Position numbers and translations under genes: made by a program
In this document: positions 23,648 to 34,116 of the stretch, one piece after another
Layout: each line of letters begins with the position of its first letter
How positions within the stretch are numbered: position 1 is the stretch's first letter
Notes under the pieces: model-generated
Told to the model about the DNA's origin: nothing
The model's database searches: none
Seen by the model: only the letters and a program-made list of their open reading frames with translations
Assembly (NCBI GenBank): GCA_037042185.1
Contig: JAXQJY010000029.1
Coordinates: forward strand, 620,001 to 684,000
Source of the DNA: Sordariomycetes sp. S80-01Y
Lineage: Eukaryota > Ascomycota > Sordariomycetes
Direction of reading: 5' to 3'
DNA: 64,000 nt

Positions 23648-24282
23648 ACGTGACGCTCAACGACTGCCGTTCACGTCGTTATGAGAGATGCTGGGCATGA
23701 TCATGATGGACGTGGTTTTCTTTCAAGATGTACATTTTGCCGTGGTGTCTGTATCACCGATGCTTTGCAGCTGCTGGTGGCGGAGCGAAGGGGTGGAGGC
23801 CTAATTGTGAAGCTCGGCGCAAGGATGGGAAGGCGGCGTTTGGGTAGCTTGATGTTTAGGATTGTGCAGCATTGTGCCTTTGGAGCCTGCGAGTCAATGT
23901 AGTTGTTCCTCTCAAATAAGGTCATTCGAGTGGCGTGACGCAACCTTGTCGGCCCCAGCCAAACGGGCCTACTCAACTGATGGGCGTGTCAGAGGAACTC
24001 GCAAAAGTACGCGGACAACGCCTCGCTGAGATCCCACAGTCTCCTGAGCGATGTCTCTGTCGCTAATCAATAGCCAGAATACGTGTCACGGTGAGGTGTT
24101 CCGATCTCATCAAGTGAGACCAATGGGTCGTTACGTGCTACTGTAGGACTTCTGACGTACCCTCTCAAGATTGCTCTCAAGGCTGACACGGTCCAGGCTT
24201 GAAAAGAATCGAGAAATTGCAGGTTTTTTTTTAAAAAAAAGGAGGAAAAAGAAAAGCGAGAGAAGAACAAAATAAAAACAAC
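23648..24282. other. Intergenic, ASE1 to tRNA-Ser
   Basis: No gene is seen. It contains a T9A8 tract at 24224-24240. The T-rich minus strand just below 24283 (a five-T run) would terminate RNA polymerase III transcription of the adjacent tRNA. Confidence 0.5.
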
Positions 24283-24363
24283 CGACGTTGGCCTGATTCG
24301 AACAGACGCTCCCGAAGGAACAAGATTTCTAGTCTTGCGCGATAACCACTCCGCCACAACGCC
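24283..24363 (-). tRNA. tRNA-Ser (anticodon AGA)
   Basis: Read on the minus strand, GGCGTTG at the 5' end pairs with CAACGTC at the 3' end (one G-T wobble), followed by discriminator G. The anticodon stem CAAGA/TCTTG encloses the loop CTAGAAA with anticodon AGA. A long variable arm (about 13 bases with CTTCGGGAG) marks it as a class II tRNA, as serine requires. The T arm reads GTCTG-TTCGAAT-CAGGC. There is no intron. A T run follows downstream as the Pol III stop signal. Confidence 0.92.
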
Positions 24364-25121
24364 GTGGATGAAGAAGTGAAGACGCGATCGGTATCCTTGA
24401 AGCCCACCGACGGTGCCCGCGGCTCCGGCAACCAGGGGCGCAGCCCCGTATTCGCGATGCTGATTTGAAGGTGCTTGGCGACCAGGCTCGGCTTTCTCGG
24501 CGTCGTCAGCTCCGTCTCGAATGTCGAATGTCGAATGTCGGATCTCCCAGGCTGGTGGCAGCAGGCAGATGCAGATTGCAAATGAGACCGAGGGACCGTC
24601 AGCATAGAGTTGCCTTTGACAGCGCTGATCCGCAACGTGGTTGGGCTTCTAGAAGGGCGACTGCCGCCACGGGGTCTCTGAGCGCTGCTAGTCTGACCTG
24701 TCTGGCTGTAAGGCTCTCTGTAGTCCTGCAACGGCAATCCACAGTGACGCCACGGTCACGCAGAACCCCTGGATGCACCGGACGTTAGCGCGCGTGCGCC
24801 CGAGGCAGTGACAGCTCCCAGGTTTCGTCTCCAACTTGAAAGGGTAACCTCCGCCTTCGTTTCAACTTCAGCTCCTTTCATTCCCAGTCTGCCCTACGCC
24901 GCGCTGCTATTGTATTGTTGTACTGCATTAGCGCTGCGTGTCACTCGCTTCATCAGTTTGCTTGTCTGTTTACCCACCCATATCTCGTGTCTAATTACCC
25001 CTCGAAAGCGACTCGACCGACCTCTCCATCCGCCGAGCCACCCCAGTCAGCAACCCGTGACGCCGCGATAGCATCATGACTTCGACATTGTAACGCCTGA
25101 CGACCGAAGACGTCCGCCGGC
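24364..25121. other. Intergenic, tRNA-Ser to IRS4
   Basis: Apart from a short tandem repeat at 24517-24540, I see no coding or RNA feature. The last 250 bases are pyrimidine-rich and probably contain the IRS4 promoter and 5' untranslated region. Confidence 0.4.
24517..24540. repeat. 7-bp tandem repeat, about 3.4 copies
   Basis: The unit TCGAATG is repeated three times in perfect tandem and a fourth partial copy (TCG) follows. It is a small microsatellite-like tract outside any coding region. Confidence 0.85.
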
Positions 25122-27341
25122 ATGACTTCCTCCGCCGCTCTCCAAGGCGCATCCCTGGCGTTCCACAAACGCAAGCCCTCCGCGCCCACCGGCTCGACAT
25201 CGCCCTCCCGCTCTCACGGTGCCCTCACAGCCGCGACACTAAGCGCTCACTCGACCGGCACGAGCACCGCGTCTCATCAAATCGGCCCCGATAAGAACCT
25301 CGTTGCTTCGAGGCTGCAGCAGCTCGGCCACGGACATCAGGCCCACCTGCAGCCGCCGGGCAACAAGGGTCACGATGGGAAGAATGCCAGCTTCATAGCC
25401 GCTACCCTGGCCGCGAGTCGGAGTGTAAGCCCGAGTCCCAGGAGGAGGATCAGCGCGGGGAGCTTGAGCGCCGTTGAGGAGCGGGAAAAGGTCGTCGATG
25501 AGGGGAGCATTGGGACCGCGGGGAGCCTTATCTCCATGTTCGAGGGTGGAAAGAGGCCGGAGGACCGAGGGGACGACGACGAGCTGGAAAGGACACCCAA
25601 AAGACCAAAATCACAAAATCTCTCACCGACGCCCTCGCCTGCTCTTGCGTCGGTGTCGAATGCGGATAGGATCAGGTCCGAGAGGAGTCCGAGGAGGGAG
25701 GATTGGAAAGGAATACCCAGCAAGTTGGCTCCAAACGGGCTTCCACCTAAACCCAGCACACCCGTATCGAGCGCTCCGAGACCGATCAAACCACCCAAAC
25801 CTGCGGTCAGGAGGTCGCTTACGCCGCCCCCAAAGTTTCAGCAGCAAGGGCCAACAAGAGGAGAGTGGCCCTTGAACGAGGACACCAAAGGACCAGATCC
25901 ACCGTTTGGGAATCCGGAGCTCAGAACTAGCAAGACCCTGAAGCCTTCGCCGAGGCCCATAACACCGCCACCGAAACCATTGGTCGAAAGTCAGCCACGG
26001 ACGAAGGACAGGACGCCGAAGGTGGTAGACGAGAATATCAAGAAGCCAAAGTCCGTGTCCGCGAGCCCGCAAGGTTTGAGCAGGAAACCAAGCAAACCGC
26101 CTAAGCCGAATCCAAGACCGGGGACACCACCAAATGACTTACCACCACGACAACCGCAGGTAGAATCTGTTTCATTCAACCAGCGGAAGCAATCGCCATC
26201 TAAGTCCCCTGCTGTGCGGACACCTCAGAAGCCTGTCACGGTCGACCAAGGCGCAACTCCGAAGGTCGAGCTATCAAAAGCAAAGGTGCTATCACCTCAA
26301 ACTTTGAGGAGTCCACAGACTCACCTACCACCGCCCACAACGCCGCAATATCAACGAGGCATCAGTCGCCCCGCTCCCGAGCTTTCACCTGGCGACCCCC
26401 AGAAGAATGATAGCAGCTTCAAACCCCAACCCCCTACCCCTCCTAAACCACGAGGGAGCAACAAGATTACTCGAACACCGACGGCTTCATCACGGCACGG
26501 CGCATCGAGACCTAAGACTTCGGACAGTGATCGAAAAGCTTCGGAAGCAGACTCAACAAACGAGGTCTTTGTCTCAGCTCCCACGTCTCCTGACTATGGA
26601 AGCTCGCCTCCGCTTCCCCTACGTCAGCAGTCAACGAGCAAATCCTCGCCGTCACCAACCAGGTTGTCTATATATGGGCGAAGACCGTCACATGCCGCTT
26701 CCTCTTCTAATCTCAACCTCGACTCCCTCACCAGCGCCGTGATGGCGGGCTCCCTAGCTGCTTCACGTCTAACACCATCAAATACGGGCTCGTCACTCCC
26801 ACCACCTCCTCGGCAGAAGTCCCCGCGTCTCCGTCAAACGATGCGCAAAACAGTTGAATCCTCTGACTCGGAGGACTACACCCGCCAGAAGGGCAGTCGA
26901 CGCGCGAAGCTACGAAGCGGCAAACACGCCCACCACGAAGGTTCCCGCAAGAGATGGCGCGACGAGATCCGACCTCGTGAACGGAAACGCTACGAGGCAG
27001 TTTGGGCTTCTAATCGCGGGTTGCACCTCCCCAACCCGTTTACGTCCACGCCTTCATCTAGCGTGCGCAGCGGCAAGCAGCCGGACTACTCGGGCTATGT
27101 CGCCAACGTTGTCGTTAGGGACATATGGCGTCGCTCCCGCTTACCGGAGGATGAGCTAAGTGAGGTCTGGGATCTCGTGGACCGGGAGAAGAGGGGCATG
27201 CTTGGACGGGCGGAGTTTGTGGTGGGAATGTGGTTGATTGACCAGAGGCTAAGAGGGAGGAAGATTCCGACAAAGGTCAGTGATAGCGTCTGGGGTAGTG
27301 CGAACGGAGTGAGGGTCTCCGCGCCCAAGCACCGCCGGTGA
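25122..27341 (+). CDS. IRS4: EH-domain protein IRS4/TAX4-like
   Basis: Predicted 739 residues in one exon. Nearly 600 residues are disordered and very rich in Pro, Ser and Lys, with repeated PPKP-type stretches. The C-terminal ~120 residues form an Eps15-homology domain: FTSTPSSSVRSGKQPDYSGY, then VVRDIWRRSRLPEDELSEVW, DLVDREKRGMLGRAEFVVGM and WLIDQRLRGRKIP. This matches fungal Irs4/Tax4, which positively regulate the phosphoinositide phosphatase Inp51 at the plasma membrane and affect cell-wall integrity, autophagy and rDNA silencing. The pathway role is family knowledge; only the domain is directly seen. The start is the first ATG of the long frame and lies in a plausible CCGGCATGACT context. 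Confidence 0.85.
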   Translation: MTSSAALQGASLAFHKRKPSAPTGSTSPSRSHGALTAATLSAHSTGTSTASHQIGPDKNLVASRLQQLGHGHQAHLQPPGNKGHDGKNASFIAATLAASRSVSPSPRRRISAGSLSAVEEREKVVDEGSIGTAGSLISMFEGGKRPEDRGDDDELERTPKRPKSQNLSPTPSPALASVSNADRIRSERSPRREDWKGIPSKLAPNGLPPKPSTPVSSAPRPIKPPKPAVRRSLTPPPKFQQQGPTRGEWPLNEDTKGPDPPFGNPELRTSKTLKPSPRPITPPPKPLVESQPRTKDRTPKVVDENIKKPKSVSASPQGLSRKPSKPPKPNPRPGTPPNDLPPRQPQVESVSFNQRKQSPSKSPAVRTPQKPVTVDQGATPKVELSKAKVLSPQTLRSPQTHLPPPTTPQYQRGISRPAPELSPGDPQKNDSSFKPQPPTPPKPRGSNKITRTPTASSRHGASRPKTSDSDRKASEADSTNEVFVSAPTSPDYGSSPPLPLRQQSTSKSSPSPTRLSIYGRRPSHAASSSNLNLDSLTSAVMAGSLAASRLTPSNTGSSLPPPPRQKSPRLRQTMRKTVESSDSEDYTRQKGSRRAKLRSGKHAHHEGSRKRWRDEIRPRERKRYEAVWASNRGLHLPNPFTSTPSSSVRSGKQPDYSGYVANVVVRDIWRRSRLPEDELSEVWDLVDREKRGMLGRAEFVVGMWLIDQRLRGRKIPTKVSDSVWGSANGVRVSAPKHRR

Positions 27342-28224
27342 GCGAACAGAGGTCGCAGTGATGGTGGAGGAGATATTATACCCTACAACCTGGAGAGGGG
27401 TGCATAGAGCTAGAAAGCTAGAAGAGCGATCCCGGAATGACGGGTCTCCCGTCGGTAGACGAAATACCAGTGCGAACGGTGTATATAGAAATGGATTCAC
27501 GACGAGTACCTTTCATGTTCACCCCCGGCTTCGTATCACTGTGGCCTCCTACTGTCCCTTATTTATGCTGTCTAAGGGGATGGACGTGCTTCCTCTGCTA
27601 CCCACGGCCGCCTCAGATTATCAGAGCCACCATCTGAGGTGTAGTTAAGGATCTTGAACTCACTAGATCTGAGGACCAATAATCTTTGATGGAGTGCGTG
27701 GCGCATCTCAGCGTCTTATGTGAGCACTGAGGCTTGACGGCGCATGAGCTCCTCTTGTACATGCTTCGGACAGACTTGCAATCGCTCGTGTATGCTTGCA
27801 ATCGTATGAAGCATGTGTTTTGGCAAAATGAACCTTCTAGCAAGAGATACTTTCTCTTTGGTGCAGGCTGGTCAGTCAGTAGCGCCCCTGGCTGGCGATT
27901 CCGAATCTTGAGAAAGACCGATTCGATTTCGCCAAGACAAGATCAGGTCACTCAAGATCCAAACATGCCGGCTGAGAATCGAGTCGTGCTGTTCCACGTG
28001 GGGACGGTAGCGTGTTGGAAGTCGTGCGACGCCTCGGATCCTCGCGCGACATCCGGCCGTCAACTGAGCCACTCCGACATCTATACCGAGTGGTTCGCTT
28101 CCGTTTTCGATAAATCACGGATCGAAGAAAGACTCACACCCGGGTTCTTGGTACGCTGCTGAGAAGTCTACAGATTCCAATTTTGTCCCTCTTTTACATT
28201 TTCGCCACGCCAGATCCGCCCACC
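27342..28224. other. Intergenic, IRS4 to sulfatase 1
   Basis: No gene is supported. This is the border between the core block and the accessory catabolic block. A 142-codon frame at 27734-28162 has no recognisable content. Confidence 0.4.
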
Positions 28225-29778
28225 ATGGGCTCCTTCACCCCAAAAACTCGAAGGAATGTTGTTCAAATCATAGCAGACGACCTCGGGCTCATGCTCAACT
28301 GCTATGGCCTCTCAGCCATCCAGACACCCAACATCGACGCGCTCGCTTCAGAAGGGACTCGCTTCACCAGAGCCTTTGCCAGCACGGCGTCGTGCAGCGG
28401 CAGCCGCTCTACTATCTACACTGGCCTCCACACCCACCAAAATGGACAGTATGGGCTGAGTCACGGTTGGAATCACTTTCAGACTCACGATCATATTGAG
28501 ACTGCACCTGCTATCTTCAACGCTTTGGGATATCAGACGGGTATCATAGGCAAGGTTCATGTTGGACCGAGGAGTGTGTATCCGTGGGAGTGGCTTGCAG
28601 AAAGTGACACGAGGGATGTTGTTGCGAACGCGAGGGAAGCGGGCAGATTCTTCGACGAGTCTGAGAGAACCAATCGCGCGTTTCATCTAACGGTTGGCTT
28701 CAGAGATCCTCACCGAGATGCAACTCGGGGCGGATTCGGGAACGACGAGGTCGACATCCAGCACATCCCTGTGCCCCAATACCAAGAATCGGCAGTCGAC
28801 ATACCAGAGTTCCTGACTGATGTGCCCGAATTGAGAAAGGAGTTGGTGCAGTATTACAAGTCGATCAGCAGGATGGATCACGGCGTGGGGCTGGTCATGG
28901 CGGAACTGCGGAAAAGGGGCTTGGACGGAAACACTCTAGTGATCTTCATGAGTGACAATGGGTCCCCTTTTTTGAACTCAAAGACCACTCTATACGACGC
29001 GGGCGTTAGGTTACCGCTCGTCGTCCGCAAGCCCGGCGCAGCAGAGGGGGTAGTTAACCCAAACGTCGTTTCGTTCCTTGACGTGCTGCCGACGTGCCTT
29101 GATTGGGCTCGAACCGACAGCTTTGGAATCAGGACCCAGAAGCCAGGCGAGGCCCCCGAGCGCCTCGGGAGATCACTGCTCCCAATCTTGAGCTCTTCTG
29201 GCATCAGGTCGGAAAGCGAATGGAAGCAACACGTCTTCGGCTCACATACTTTCCACGAAATCCAGAACTACTGGCCCACACGCTTCATGCGCACGCAGAA
29301 ATACAAGTATCACCGAAACATTGCCTGGCAGCTCATGTTCCCGTTCGGCACCGACTTGTACGGAAGTCTCAGCTGGGAGGGACTACGCAACCACGCAGTC
29401 GACGACGCCGCGTCAGATACCCCCGAAGTCATGCTCGGGCGGAGGAGGCTGACCGGCTATCTATACCGCGGCCCGGAAGAGCTGTTCGACCTCGAGAACG
29501 ACCCCGAGGAGATCAACAACCTCGTGAACGACGAGCGTTACGCGCACATACTTCGGGATATGAGGGAAAAGATGGAGGAGTGGCAGTACCTGACAGACGA
29601 CGTGTGGCTATTCAAGGACGGCGTGAGTGCTATTTCGAGCGCCGGGTATCAGAAGCTGGGACTGAAGCTCCCGGACCGACACGATTTTGACCTTGGTCGA
29701 CCTGGCAACAAAGGAACTAAGAGCTGGGTGCTCAAAGAGAAGAAGAACACTAGTGGAATTGATACAAGGATGGGATAG
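28225..29778 (+). CDS. Sulfatase 1 (PF00884 type, sulfamidase-like)
   Basis: Predicted 517 residues in one exon, starting at an ATG in a strong CACCATGG context. Metal-binding D18-D19 lie in IIADDLG. The catalytic box is C57-S-G-S-R61, i.e. C-x-P-S-R with Gly in place of Pro; C57 would have to become formylglycine. GIIGKVHVGP supplies the usual Lys/His and SDNG the second metal pair. TGLHTHQNGQYGL and the overall pattern resemble heparan N-sulfatase-like enzymes, but the substrate is unknown: sulfated sugar, sulfamate or aryl sulfate are possible. There is no signal peptide, so it is probably cytosolic. It is followed in the same direction by a sugar-porter MFS gene. A clear paralogue lies at 43647-45137. 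Confidence 0.92.
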   Translation: MGSFTPKTRRNVVQIIADDLGLMLNCYGLSAIQTPNIDALASEGTRFTRAFASTASCSGSRSTIYTGLHTHQNGQYGLSHGWNHFQTHDHIETAPAIFNALGYQTGIIGKVHVGPRSVYPWEWLAESDTRDVVANAREAGRFFDESERTNRAFHLTVGFRDPHRDATRGGFGNDEVDIQHIPVPQYQESAVDIPEFLTDVPELRKELVQYYKSISRMDHGVGLVMAELRKRGLDGNTLVIFMSDNGSPFLNSKTTLYDAGVRLPLVVRKPGAAEGVVNPNVVSFLDVLPTCLDWARTDSFGIRTQKPGEAPERLGRSLLPILSSSGIRSESEWKQHVFGSHTFHEIQNYWPTRFMRTQKYKYHRNIAWQLMFPFGTDLYGSLSWEGLRNHAVDDAASDTPEVMLGRRRLTGYLYRGPEELFDLENDPEEINNLVNDERYAHILRDMREKMEEWQYLTDDVWLFKDGVSAISSAGYQKLGLKLPDRHDFDLGRPGNKGTKSWVLKEKKNTSGIDTRMG

Positions 29779-30326
29779 ATGCTTTAGATACTTGATTAGA
29801 GAGTCTGCTTGGACTGAATGCTCGAGAAGGATCACTCACTGGCCCAGCGCCCCTCGCCTTTTGGCCTTTCTCCTCGAGGCGCTAGCCAACTCAATCAACA
29901 TAACACAAATCTCAAACCGGTCAAAGTAACCTTTTCGTCTATGAGGGAGTGATTCCATGAGATCACGTAGGCCTGTATGGTCCATCAGTCATGCTGCGTC
30001 AATTGCCTCCGCTACGAAGTTGTTAGGCGGAACTCGTGCGATATCCGGTCCCGCACTCCCTGTCATGAGCCGTCAGGGTCATGGAGCATTCCATGTCCTT
30101 GACCCTATTCTATTGCGCAATTCATCTCCAGTACTCCCTTGTGGTCCCGCGGGGTCGGGATCATACCTCCGGCACTTCGTTTGGCGTCTTGGTACGCTAC
30201 CCCGAGATCCGTCGATACCCAGACTATGAACGCATAAAGAGCGACAACGTTCCAGTCTCCCGGACACTCTTCAGCTACCTGCCAAATACGTCGTTCCCCC
30301 ACGTACGAGACTAAAAGGGTATTAAT
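29779..30326. other. Intergenic, sulfatase 1 to sugar porter 1
   Basis: No gene is seen. One GCGGGG hexamer at 30149-30154 fits the SYGGRG consensus of the carbon-catabolite repressor CreA/Cre1; a single site is weak evidence. Confidence 0.3.
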
Positions 30327-31896
30327 ATGGGATTCTTTAGCAAGCAGGCTCAGTCCTTCAACCCCCAACTCGCTTTCGCCTGTTCCCTGATCGCCCTCTC
30401 CTCCTTCAACTATGGCTTCGACAACCAAGCCTTCGCCACGACGCAGGCTATGGACGCCTTCGACAGGCAATTCGGTGTATATGACGAGGAAGCCGGCGAC
30501 TGGGTTCTGCCTCCGACTTGGCTCGCCCTCTTCAACTCCCTGAATTACATTGGCTTTGCTGCCGGGGTTGTCATCGGATCATACGTGTCCGCAAGATGGG
30601 GTCGTCGGATGTGTATGTTCGTCATGAGCATCTACGCGCTTGGCACGGCGACGGTTGCGGTTACAAGCCAGCACAAGGACCAAATAATGGCGGCGAGAGT
30701 GCTGAACTATGTCTACGTCGGTATGGAGCTTGCTGTTGTTCCAGCTTATCAGTCCGAGATCGTACCGGCTCCCGTCAGAGGACTGATCGTCGGTACATAC
30801 CAGTTCTCCCTAGTTCTAGGAGGACTGGTGATTAACTGTGTCTGCCTTGGTACGAGCAACCTCCCTGACAATCGGTCCTGGCGCATCCCTATCGGTCTTT
30901 TCTACATCATTCCCACCATCATTGCTGCCGGAATCTGGTTCCTCCCCGAGTCGCCCCGTTGGCTCCTATCGAAGGGTCGGGTGGATGAGGCCCGCGTCAA
31001 TTTGGGCAAGTTCCGTTCAGGGGCGTTCCAGGAGGAGGAAATCGACCGTGAGTTCAATGAGACCCGTTTCCAGCTGGAGCTCGAGAGCGAGAAAGGGCAC
31101 TTTTGGGAGATCTTCAAGCGCAAGAACCTGAAGCGTACAATGCTCGTTGTTGGTATCAACTTCTTTCAACAAGCCACTGGGCAGCAATTCTCCAGCCAGT
31201 ATGGAGCCATCTACATCAAGCAGCTTGGGTCCATAAACCCATTCGTCTTCACATTAATCACCGCGACTGTCAATGCCGTCGCAATCATGATTTCCCTGTT
31301 GACGAATGACCGAATCGGACGACGCCTGCCACTGATGCTCAGTGCAACGATCATGTGCGTCGGGTTGATGACAATGGGTGGCCTTGGCACTCCTGCTGTC
31401 ATCACGCACGGCATCAAGGTCGCTATTGTTGCTTTCCTGGTGGTCATGACTTTCGGTTTCTCGATTGGCCTGGCGCCCCTTTGCTACGTTGTATCGACTG
31501 AGATACCTGCACTGCGCCTCAGGGATGCGACCCTTCGCCTGGGTTTCGTGATCAACGTCCTCATGAAGTAAGTCTTTCTTGGACGCGGCCCCCAAGATGC
31601 ATGCCGCTAACAGCTTCAGCTTCGTATCAAACTTCATCCTGCCCTACTGCATCGAGGCGTTGAACTCCAAGACGGGATTCGTCTTCGGATCCGTCGCGTT
31701 TCTCGGCATTCTGTTCATCTACTTCTGCATCCCCGAGTGCAAGGGAAAGACACTCGAGCAGGTTGACCGGATGTTTCAAGAGGGCGTTCCGTTGCGAAAG
31801 TTTGGCGCATACCAAGTCGGCCCTTGGTACGTTCCCGAGGGGAAAGCTGGTGTTGAGTTTGTAGAAATCGAGAAGTGCCAGAACGTGGCCGGTTAG
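30327..31896 (+). CDS. MFS sugar porter 1
   Basis: Predicted 505 residues from two exons (30327-31567 and 31620-31896). Sugar-porter signatures are present: RWGRRMCMF after the second membrane segment, PESPRWLLSKGR at the central loop, NDRIGRRLPL in the second half and PECKGKTLEQVDRMF at the C-terminus, with about twelve membrane segments. Fungal members with the N-terminal FNYGFDNQAFATTQAMDAF block carry sugars or related polyols; the cargo is not readable. It is the closest neighbour of sulfatase 1, and a paralogue (45718-47569) neighbours sulfatase 2. The last intron has two possible acceptors six bases apart (31613 or 31619). The single intron matches the position of the last intron of the paralogue. 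Confidence 0.92.
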
Positions 31897-32216
31897 AGTT
31901 CTGGATTTTCTAGTATATTGAGGCACCTATAGTTGTTCCACAGAGATAAAGATCATTCAGACCGCAACAGGCTTGCGACAACGATTCCTATCTGCACACT
32001 CTCATGCGTGACTATCTTTCACTACTACCGGCAGTCGCTGCCAAGCCTCGTAAGGGAATGACTGCGTTGGCTCAGAAAATGCGGTACAACTCAGTGTATA
32101 GTCGTGCCAATAAACTTTGCATGCTATGTACGTTCATCTATCGTGCTAAAAGGCTCGAGGTCTCGTAACCCTCGTGAAGTGTCATAATTACGGCCAGATT
32201 TCCCACTAGCACTTGT
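31897..32216. other. Convergent intergenic region
   Basis: It separates the 3' ends of sugar porter 1 (plus) and the GMC oxidoreductase (minus). Nothing else is seen. Confidence 0.5.
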
Positions 32217-34116
32217 TCAAGCGGCAGCCTTGCGGTCCTCCTTGATCAAATCGGCAGCCTTCTCAGCCACGGCATAGACGGTCGTCTGGATATTACCGCA
32301 AGGCTCCAGGGGGAAGATGCTCGCATCAACCACCCTCAATCCTTTAGCGCCGTAGACCCTCAGCCTACTGTCGACAACGCCGCCCTTGTCCTTTGGCCTC
32401 ATCGAGCAGCTGCCCGCGGGATGGAAGTCACCGACCTCGGTCTGCCGGACGATCTCAATGGCATTTTCTAGAGTATCACCCTTGATGTCAGGGAAACGCT
32501 TGCCGCCGGGCTTGAGGAGGTCCGAGAAGGGAGCGGTCTTGGTCAGAGTCTCAACAAACTGAACGTGTCGTGCATGAATCTCCATATCGAGAGGGTTCGA
32601 GCTGAAGTTGGGGTCCCACGCCGGCAGCTGATTGACGTCGTTGCTGGTGATGTGGATGCTTCCCCGCGAGAAGGGGTGGTTAAGCAGGGTCAACAGAGTA
32701 ATGCAGTTCTCGGGTCTAGCAGGCGCAAGGTAATCCATCATGCTGTTGGGCTCGGGGAGGGTGGTGTTGATCTGGCCTGGGAAGAGCATGTACTCGATGG
32801 ACGGCTCGTTGGTGGTTTCGAAAAGCTCCCGCAGAGCTTGGCCGTCGGGAGTCTGGGCGTGCTTGTCGTTCGACGCAAACAGTGCCTTCTTCGCATCGGC
32901 GGACAGGACACCCTTGTCGTCGGCGATGGGGATGTAGGCAACGCTGATGTTTGACTGACCCATGGGTCCCTGAGCCCCGTCTGCGTACTGAGCGAGGAGA
33001 GCGTTGAGCACGTTCGGGTCGCGCAGGACATCGCCTGAAGGAACATTGTCGTTCACTTCGAACGATTGGCAGACAATTGGGTGGTCCTGAAGATGCTCGC
33101 CGACATTGTGGTTGTCTACGACGACGGGGATATCGTACTTCTCCAGAAGGGCCTTTTGGCCAATGCCGGACAGCTCCAGAATCTGCGGAGACATCAGTGC
33201 GCCTGCGCAGAGGATGACCTCGGAGCCGGTGAGCTTCTTCTCAGTGCCATTCTTGGACACTGCGAGGACACCCGTGGCAACAGGCTCAGGGCCCGAAGTG
33301 TCGAAGAGGATCTTCTTGACCGTGGTACTGGTCACGACTGTGAGGTTCTTCCTGCTCCTGATCTCAGCCGAATAGTGAGCTGTGCCCGCATAGCTCCTCG
33401 TCTTGGTCGCCGGATCGATAGAGGCCGGCTGCTGGAAAGCTCCCTGAGCACCGCCGCTCCGCATGTCACCTGTCATGCCCATTCCATGCTTCTCGAAGGC
33501 GTCGAACCAGGCCTTGTTGTTCGGCCCATAGCCCTCGCCGAAGGACACGTGGATCGGGCCATCGCTGGTCAGATTCTCGTCGTGGTAGGTCAGCCCAATG
33601 GCATCTTTCGCCTTCTGGGGCGGGTTGTGCACGGTGGCAAACTTGGCCAAATAAGGGGAGAGACTTTCGTAGTCCCAGCCTTCGTTACCGAGAGCGGCCC
33701 AGGTGTCAAGGCTGTTCTTGGAGGGGTACACCAGCATCATAAAGTTGAGCGCCGAGGAGCCGCCAAGCTGCTTCCCGCGCGGAGTGTTGATCCTGCGGTT
33801 GTAAAGCTCTTTCTGAGCGTCTTGGTTAACATCTGCAACAGACCCACGATCATGCCGACGATGGACATCGTCGACGTGCGGCACAGTCACTAACCTGGGG
33901 CACAGAGTTGAAGTTCCAGTCGTATTCTGGGTTGCCGTACATGCCACCCACCAGACCGGGCGTCAGCACCAGGGGGTCTGTGGTGTGATCACCGCCGGCC
34001 TCAATGACTAGTACGTTGACACCCGCATCTTCTGTGAGACGATCCGCGAGCGTGAGGCCGGCAGTCCCTCCACCGACGATCACGTAGTCGAAGCTCTCTT
34101 CTGGTGCGGATCCCAT
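32217..34116 (-). CDS. GMC-family FAD oxidoreductase
   Basis: Predicted 605 residues from two exons (34116-33895 and 33812-32217). The FAD-binding motif VIVGGGTAGLTLADRL is at residues 12-27, the first GMC signature NTPRGKQLGGSSALNF follows YDWNFNSVPQ, the second is GALMSPQILELSGIG, and the C-terminal active-site pair is the His of DFHPAGSCSM and the Asn of CGNIQTTVYAV. The family oxidises alcohols such as glucose, choline or aryl alcohols using FAD. There is no signal peptide, so it is probably intracellular. I placed the intron acceptor at 33813 because it gives the usual spacing between VPQ and the RINTPRG block; an acceptor nearer 33833 would insert extra residues. It converges on sugar porter 1, within the sulfatase locus. 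Confidence 0.9.

Noticed and set aside
27734-28162. 142-codon plus-strand open frame upstream of sulfatase 1.
   Set aside because: No recognisable content; it ends just before the sulfatase start and is more likely promoter sequence.
33066-33893. 275-codon plus-strand frame opposite the GMC oxidoreductase.
   Set aside because: It is a shadow of the well-supported minus-strand gene.
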